Assembly (NCBI RefSeq): GCF_000241485.1
Contig: NZ_JH584242.1
Coordinates: 85,230-118,057, forward strand
Reading direction: 5' to 3'
Source: Sphingomonas sp. PAMC 26605
GTDB lineage: Bacteria; Pseudomonadota; Alphaproteobacteria; Sphingomonadales; Sphingomonadaceae
Length of the DNA: 32,828 nucleotides
This document shows, in pieces, positions 32,604 to 32,828 of this stretch (the stretch's first letter is position 1; each line of letters opens with the position of its first letter). The translations under genes were made by a program, and so were the position numbers. The notes under the pieces were generated by a model. It made no database searches. It saw nothing but the letters and a program-made list of their open reading frames with translations, and was not told where the DNA came from.

Positions 32604-32828
32604 TCAGATTTCGGTGTTCTCGGCAAGGGCAAGCGCGTCTTCCACGTCGATGCCGAGATAGCGCACTGTGTTCTCAATCTTGCTATGACCAAGCAGGATC
32701 TGGACGGCACGAAGGTCGCCGGTCGCCCTGTATATGATCGAAGCCTTCGTTCGGCGAAGCGAGTGCGTGCCATACTCGCTTCGCATCAGACCGACGCCGG
32801 TCACCCATTCATCGACAAGCCGTGCATA
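32604..32828 (-). CDS. Tyrosine integrase, C-terminal 74 residues (partial at window edge)
   Basis: The frame enters from the right edge and ends at TGA 32604-32606. It contains GTHSLRRTKASIIYRATGDL (the His-x-x-Arg box), VQILLGHSKIENTVRYLG (the His of the GHS box and the nucleophilic Tyr in RYLG), and a short acidic tail. These are the last catalytic boxes of a phage-type tyrosine recombinase, which integrates or excises mobile DNA at an att site. The first Arg lies outside the window. It differs from the IS91-associated recombinase and may be the integrase of the genomic island that contains this window; no tRNA gene or att repeat was found in view. Confidence 0.88.
   Translation of the reverse strand, partial: YARLVDEWVTGVGLMRSEYGTHSLRRTKASIIYRATGDLRAVQILLGHSKIENTVRYLGIDVEDALALAENTEI

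Noticed and set aside
1..32828. CRISPR array or tRNA/rRNA genes
   Set aside because: I found no regularly spaced repeats and recognised no tRNA or rRNA sequence by eye; a covariance-model scan would be needed to exclude tRNAs fully.

Overview
The window is a GC-rich alphaproteobacterial accessory region. The gene content (BLUF photosensor, HWE-type histidine kinase with a single-domain receiver, IS5/IS30/IS1182/IS91 elements, many small exported hypothetical proteins) suggests a Sphingomonadaceae-type host. That assignment is inferred from style and gene families only; no ribosomal or housekeeping marker is present. I see no rRNA, tRNA or CRISPR array.

Layout. (1) 1-317: end of an IS5-family element cut by the window edge. 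(2) 837-7975: a compact six-gene block in alternating orientation that looks like a dedicated nucleotide-handling system. It holds two paralogous membrane-anchored proteins with a dCTP-deaminase/dUTPase-like core, a conserved unknown protein with a DPDNG motif, a short adenylosuccinate-synthetase homologue in which the catalytic Asp of PurA is Ser (resembling phage PurZ), a small membrane protein, and a three-domain fusion of a YprB-like DEDD exonuclease, a DUF429 RNase H-fold domain and a P-loop (deoxy)nucleotide-kinase-like domain. Both convergent gene pairs in the block overlap by exactly four bases, CTAG. This is the best candidate for an undescribed system. (3) 8117-12491: a restriction-modification operon (helix-turn-helix regulator, large Eco57I-like N6-adenine methyltransferase, PD-(D/E)XK nuclease) with a palindrome just before the first gene. 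(4) 13162-16834: BLUF photoreceptor, quinone-oxidoreductase-like enzyme overlapping a Tet-like MFS exporter, and a YdeI-family gene broken by one TGG-to-TGA change. (5) 16894-18117: complete IS30-family element. (6) 18122-21952: exported cupin, exported NTF2-like protein, and a translationally coupled HWE kinase/receiver pair. (7) 22308-23807: complete IS1182-family element with a 6-bp direct repeat. (8) 24136-26067: alpha/beta hydrolase downstream of an AraC-type regulator destroyed by frame disruptions. (9) about 26092-28539: IS91-family element (HUH transposase plus tyrosine recombinase). (10) 28782-32047: small exported and membrane hypothetical proteins, three of them in one operon. (11) 32604-32828: C-terminal end of a tyrosine integrase leaving the window, possibly the integrase of the island.

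How the parts may work together. Regions 2 and 3 together look like a defence island: a restriction-modification system next to a cluster that could make, phosphorylate, sense and destroy unusual nucleotides or nucleic acids, with membrane-anchored putative sensor/effector proteins. This functional reading is inference from domains and neighbourhood; only the domain and motif observations are seen directly. The rest of the window is a mosaic of insertion sequences and gene remnants, consistent with a plastic genomic island.
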